NCBI GenBank assembly: GCA_038228485.1
Contig: JBBRPG010000181.1
Location: 1-7,911 of the forward strand
DNA: 7,911 nucleotides
Direction of reading: 5' to 3'
From: DATARH01 sp038228485
GTDB taxonomy: Bacteria > Pseudomonadota > Alphaproteobacteria > ATCC43930 > CGMCC-115725
Shown here: positions 6,020 through 7,911 of the stretch, in pieces
How positions within the stretch are numbered: the stretch's first letter is position 1
Layout: the number at the start of each line of letters is the position of its first letter
Translations under genes and position numbers: made by a program
The notes under the pieces: generated by a model
The model's database searches: none
What the model saw: only the letters and a program-made list of their open reading frames with translations
Told to the model about the DNA's origin: nothing

Positions 6020-6374
6020 ATGCGACCGACAGAGATCGGCCCCGGAGCGCTGGCAGGCGCTACCGAGGCCGGGGTGTTCATTGCTGGACGGCAATTCGCC
6101 CCAAATACCACAATTGCAAGTCACTCGCCACCGCGTCAAAGCGCCGATGCGCTCCGGCGATTGCGCTGGCAGCGATACGTTGAGAGCGTTCATCAGCTGG
6201 GCGCCCGCGTCGAATTCGAGTTCGGGGACGAGGTAGCACGGCACCATCCTGACCTAGTCGAGTCTCGACCAGCGCCTCGCCAGGTACGCCGCTCTCGATC
6301 CTGAGGTGCTGCGTGCCGTCGGCGCCGACGCCTTCCCGGCATCGCCGATACGATTGGTCGGGGGCGCGCCATGA
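6020..6374 (+). pseudogene. Small conserved accessory gene, frameshifted near 6262
   Basis: Two frames together make one protein of about 118 residues. The first runs from an ATG at 6020, includes RWQRYVESVHQLGARVEFEF and DEVARHHPDLVE, and would stop at 6304. The second, from about 6261, reads SLDQRLARYAALDPEVLRAV and GADAFPASPIRLVGGAP, stopping at 6372-6374. Loss of AG from a GAGAGT sequence, leaving GAGTCTCGACC at 6260-6270, would explain the break. The C-terminal pattern LARYAALDPEVLRAVG is one I associate with small proteins preceding ParB-like genes in alphaproteobacterial islands; its function is unknown. The original stop overlaps the parB-like start as ATGA, so translation was probably coupled. 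The N-terminus is uncertain: an ATG at 6013 overlapping the AlpA stop is in a third frame. Confidence 0.65.
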
Positions 6375-7189
6375 CCGCCCAGAACTGGCGGGAGCGGATC
6401 GCCGTCCATTCCGCCGCCGACCTTTTTCCAATGCTGACCGACGGCGAGCTCGACGCGCTGGCGAAAAATATAGACGAGAACGGACTGACAAGCCCGCTTA
6501 GCCTGTGGCGAGCGCGAGAGAGTGCCGACTGGCAGTTGCTCGATGGGCGCAATCGCCTTGACGCCATGGCCCGGCTTGATGACGGCGACGACAGGATCGG
6601 CGGCGCGTTCGCGATGGCCAATCGCTATGAGGGCGAGCGCACCGATCCCCTGGCATTTGTGGTGTCGGCGAACATCCTGCGGCGCCACCTCGACGCCGAG
6701 CAAAAGCGGGACTTGATCGCGGCGTTGCTGAAGGCCGACCCGGCGCGCTCAAATCGGACTATCGGCGGGCTGGCGGCGACCGATCACAAGACGGCAGGCA
6801 ATGTTCGCAAGGAGTTAGAGGGACGTGGGGAAATTCCCCACGTCTCCGCGCGCACCGATACGGCGGGACGGCAGCAACCGGCACACAAGCCGCCAACGCA
6901 TCGGCAACCGCCCGCCGCGATCGTCCATAACACGACGCCGAAATCTGCCGCGCCCGTCTCCAAGATGGACCAGGCCCGCCAGCTGCGCGAACAGCGGTTT
7001 GCCTCAGTCCCCGCCTCAGACCCGGCTCGGTCGCTGGCTGGGGAAATCGAAGCCTTCCGCTCGATGCTCAAGGAACAACGCCCGCACGTTGAGCGGATCG
7101 ACCGGCCGGCACGGCTTCGGCTCGCGCGCGGCCTGGTGGGGGCGCTCGGCATTGACCCTGCCGAGCTAGCTCCTGGCGGTGCCCCATGA
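6371..7189 (+). CDS. ParB-domain (ParB/Spo0J N-terminal-like) DNA-binding protein
   Basis: This is a 272-residue protein with a ParB N-terminal nuclease-like domain and a helix-turn-helix. Residues 10-65 carry the typical start (AVHSAADLFPMLTDGELDAL, then ENGLTSPLSLW) and the box LLDGRNRLDAM (56-66). Residues 100-150 (NILRRHLDAEQKRDLIAALL, then SNRTIGGLAATDHKTAGNVR) form the helical DNA-binding part. The region 155-200 is proline- and basic-rich and probably disordered, with TDTAGRQQPAHKPP. The C-terminus is helical. Island-borne members of this family are thought to act in replication or transcription rather than chromosome partition; no parA is present. The start overlaps the preceding stop (ATGA), and its own stop overlaps the helicase start the same way. 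A 23-bp palindrome lies inside the gene. Confidence 0.85.
   Translation: MTAQNWRERIAVHSAADLFPMLTDGELDALAKNIDENGLTSPLSLWRARESADWQLLDGRNRLDAMARLDDGDDRIGGAFAMANRYEGERTDPLAFVVSANILRRHLDAEQKRDLIAALLKADPARSNRTIGGLAATDHKTAGNVRKELEGRGEIPHVSARTDTAGRQQPAHKPPTHRQPPAAIVHNTTPKSAAPVSKMDQARQLREQRFASVPASDPARSLAGEIEAFRSMLKEQRPHVERIDRPARLRLARGLVGALGIDPAELAPGGAP
6822..6844. repeat. Perfect 11-bp inverted repeat with one central base inside the ParB-like gene
   Basis: GACGTGGGGAA (6822-6832) and TTCCCCACGTC (6834-6844) are exact reverse complements around a single A. The DNA codes for RGEIPHV, just after the helix-turn-helix. Such a long tight palindrome is unusual inside a coding region and could be a binding site for this protein or another regulator, or a hairpin in the mRNA. 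It does not match the classic parS sequence. Confidence 0.6.
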
Positions 7190-7911
7190 TCGAGCTGCGC
7201 GATTACCAGCTCGACGCCATCGAGCGGTGCCGACGTGAAGTGGCACGTGGTCGGAAGCGGGTGATCCTGCTCGCGGCGACCGGCAGCGGGAAGACCGTCA
7301 TCGCGTCCTCGATCGTCAGCGGCGCGGTCGAGAAGGGGAAGCGCGTCCTTTTCCTGGCGCACCGGCGCGAGCTGGTTACCCAGGCCGCGCGCAAGCTGTT
7401 CGATGCCGGGATCGATGCTGGGATCGTGCTGCCGGGCTTCACGCCGCGGCCCGAGCAATTGGTGCAAGTCGCCAGCATTCAATCGCTCACCGCGCGCGCC
7501 ATCCGCACCGCCACGATGGACATGCCGCCGGCCGATCTGATCGTGGTTGATGAGTGCCACCATGCCACCGCGGCGACATACCGGGCGATCCTTGCCGCTT
7601 ATCCCGGCGTGGTGCTTCTCGGCCTTTCGGCTACTCCGGCTCGCGCGGATGCCGCACTGCTGATCTGCGACGGGCCGGTGGCGGAGGCGCTCGATCACGT
7701 TGCCGCACACTTCGATCAGATTGCGAATCCCGCTGACGATTTCGAGGGGTATGCAGTGGGCAGGTTTATCGATGCTTTGCGGTCCCGGCTTGCGGCGAGT
7801 AGCCAAAGCACCCCGCCCGCTGAGACACCACCAACCCCAAAGGATACCGGATGTGCGGAGTGCGGTGGCAACCCGGCAATTGGTAGATGCCCTTACTTCG
7901 TTTGCGACGGG
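7186..7911 (+). CDS. DEAD/DEAH-family superfamily 2 helicase, N-terminal part with unusual tail (runs off the window)
   Basis: The frame is open from the ATG at 7186 to the window end (242 codons, no stop). The first RecA-like domain is complete: LRDYQLDAIE (4-13), Walker A AATGSGKT (30-37), FLAHRRELVTQA (motif Ia), VASIQSLTAR, DECH at 122-125 (Walker B) and SATP at 148-151 (motif III). It would couple ATP hydrolysis to DNA or RNA unwinding, probably in element replication. After SATP the usual pattern (RxDGxGLxxxF and the second RecA domain) is absent. The next 91 residues read ADAALLICDGPVAEALDHVA, HFDQIANPADDFEGYAVGRF and a proline-rich linker, then a cysteine cluster (CAEC, then CPYFVC). 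This suggests a deletion or fusion. The start overlaps the parB-like stop by ATGA. Confidence 0.8.
   Translation, partial: MIELRDYQLDAIERCRREVARGRKRVILLAATGSGKTVIASSIVSGAVEKGKRVLFLAHRRELVTQAARKLFDAGIDAGIVLPGFTPRPEQLVQVASIQSLTARAIRTATMDMPPADLIVVDECHHATAATYRAILAAYPGVVLLGLSATPARADAALLICDGPVAEALDHVAAHFDQIANPADDFEGYAVGRFIDALRSRLAASSQSTPPAETPPTPKDTGCAECGGNPAIGRCPYFVCDG

Larger units (their letters stand above)
3503..7911 (+). mobile_element. Integrated mobile element, integrase-proximal end (continues beyond the window)
   Basis: The element is bounded on the left by the tRNA/tmRNA 3' end at 3503. It carries a tyrosine integrase, an unrecognised gene, an AlpA-like regulator, a broken small gene, a ParB-domain gene and a helicase gene, all on the plus strand. 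Base composition falls clearly inside the unrecognised gene (about 5190-5690) relative to the left flank. Integrase, AlpA and replication-type genes in this order are common in phage satellites and small integrative islands. No terminase, capsid, conjugation or second attachment site is visible, so the class is open. Confidence 0.7.

Noticed and set aside
6822..6844. The palindrome as a classic parS site
   Set aside because: It does not resemble the known parS sequence, and no ParA partner is present.
6784..7806. A 340-codon open frame on the minus strand opposite the ParB-like and helicase genes
   Set aside because: The plus strand carries clear conserved domains there. The minus frame has no recognisable pattern and is the usual antisense opening in GC-rich DNA.
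1..7911. CRISPR arrays, insertion sequences, toxin-antitoxin or restriction genes
   Set aside because: No regularly spaced repeats, transposase or such protein motifs were found on either strand.

Overview
The window reads as high-GC alphaproteobacterial DNA, most like Bradyrhizobium, Rhodopseudomonas or a relative. That placement rests on base composition, codon choice and the style of the proteins, not on a marker gene. It falls into two unlike halves that meet near position 3503.

The left half (1-3500) looks like chromosome. It starts with the remains of two different MFS transporter genes joined head to head. The minus strand of 1-136 and the plus strand from 126 both begin at the same GPxxGG motif in mid-protein and run outward, so both N-terminal halves are missing. 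The right-hand remnant (126-869) converges with a minus-strand two-gene operon. That operon holds a metal-dependent amidohydrolase of the triazine/cytosine deaminase type (1888-3384), then a luciferase-like flavin monooxygenase-type protein (866-1858). Both have clear ribosome binding sites, and an 8-bp inverted repeat that could be an operator lies upstream. Together they suggest breakdown of a nitrogen-containing ring or amide compound.

The right half (3503-7911) is the integrase end of an integrated mobile element. It opens with an isolated 3' end of a tRNA or tmRNA (acceptor strand, T arm and CCA on the minus strand), which is probably the attachment site. Then come a DUF4102-type tyrosine integrase, an unrecognised protein, an AlpA-like excisionase/regulator, a small frameshifted gene, a ParB-domain protein and the start of a DEAD/DEAH-family helicase that runs off the window. 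The last three are linked by ATGA overlaps, as in a translationally coupled operon. The order int-alpA-replication-type genes resembles phage satellites and other small integrative elements, but no packaging or structural gene is visible here.

The element shows much decay. The integrase has no normal start codon in frame with its conserved N-terminus and lacks the second catalytic arginine. The unrecognised gene is cut by an in-frame TGA. The gene before parB has an apparent 2-base deletion. The helicase loses its family pattern just after motif III. I see no clearly new defence or other system. The points most worth checking are the double-truncated MFS junction, the degenerate integrase, a 23-bp palindrome inside the ParB-like gene, and the odd helicase tail.
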